A stretch of DNA of 31,522 nt from JBBQSU01 sp038234815 (lineage in GTDB: Bacteria > Planctomycetota > Phycisphaerae > Tepidisphaerales > Tepidisphaeraceae). Each line of letters begins with the position of its first letter. Position 1 is the stretch's first letter. This document shows, one piece after another, positions 31,503 to 31,522 of this stretch. Below the pieces are notes generated by a model that saw only the letters and a list, made by a program, of their open reading frames with translations, was not told the DNA's origin and ran no database searches. Position numbers and translations under genes: made by a program. The DNA is taken from the NCBI GenBank assembly GCA_038234815.1, contig JBBQSU010000024.1, positions 1 through 31,522 of the forward strand, written 5' to 3'.

Positions 31503-31522
31503 GCCCCGGCTTCGACCGGGGC
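31503..31522 (+). terminator. Probable terminator of the HU gene, cut by the window edge
   Basis: GCCCCGG (31503-31509) pairs with CCGGGGC (31516-31522) around a 6-base loop. It lies 35 bases after the HU stop. The expected T-run would fall beyond the window, so it is not confirmed. Confidence 0.6.

Overview
The window is about 31.5 kb of high-GC, gene-dense bacterial chromosome. The gene content suits a free-living aerobic Gram-negative bacterium with a Planctomycetota (Phycisphaerae-like) flavour: a VPLPA-CTERM surface protein, an exosortase-type CAAX protease, a secreted prenyltransferase-repeat protein, a compact NuoG and an enlarged NuoH. The phylum is inferred from protein style; no rRNA is present.

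Layout. 1-300 holds a minus-strand tRNA-Pro(CGG) with its own promoter and terminator, next to a 12-bp inverted repeat. A YmdB-type phosphodiesterase gene (376-1221, +) converges on a minus-strand arsenic cluster: arsR, an arsC remnant and arsM, with a strong promoter at 3001-3028. Upstream of it lies rbsK, ending in a terminator that abuts the ars promoter. A secreted repeat protein follows on the plus strand (4161-5324).

5378-12996 is one minus-strand block read as nusA, infB, DUF503, rbfA, a degenerate endonuclease III-like gene, hisG and a CAAX protease. The first genes are the usual translation/transcription-factor operon; the last three are unusual companions. Next come a terminated UgpC-type sugar ABC ATPase gene (minus) and a methyltransferase gene (plus).

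15490-16405 has no convincing intact gene. It precedes a secreted choice-of-anchor L protein with a VPLPA-CTERM tail and a strong terminator. An 83-residue orphan follows, whose leader carries several dyads, one of which covers its ribosome binding site. Then come anmK (peptidoglycan recycling), a PilZ-like protein and a Ppx/GppA-HD phosphatase on the plus strand, and an ABCB-type exporter on the minus strand.

23362-29222 is a partial complex I cluster: nuoG, a membrane glycosyltransferase, nuoH, a small exported protein and nuoI, all on the plus strand. The other nuo genes are not in this window. A small membrane protein, a CDF metal transporter and an HU-like DNA-binding protein complete the window.

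I found no CRISPR array, insertion sequence, prophage or clearly new multi-gene system. The best leads are the endonuclease III relative lacking its catalytic lysine and iron-sulfur cysteines, the structured leader of the 83-residue orphan, the decayed arsC beside cysteine-pair-rich ArsR and ArsM tails, and the two extra genes inside the nuo cluster. All family assignments come from reading motifs by eye; no database search was run.
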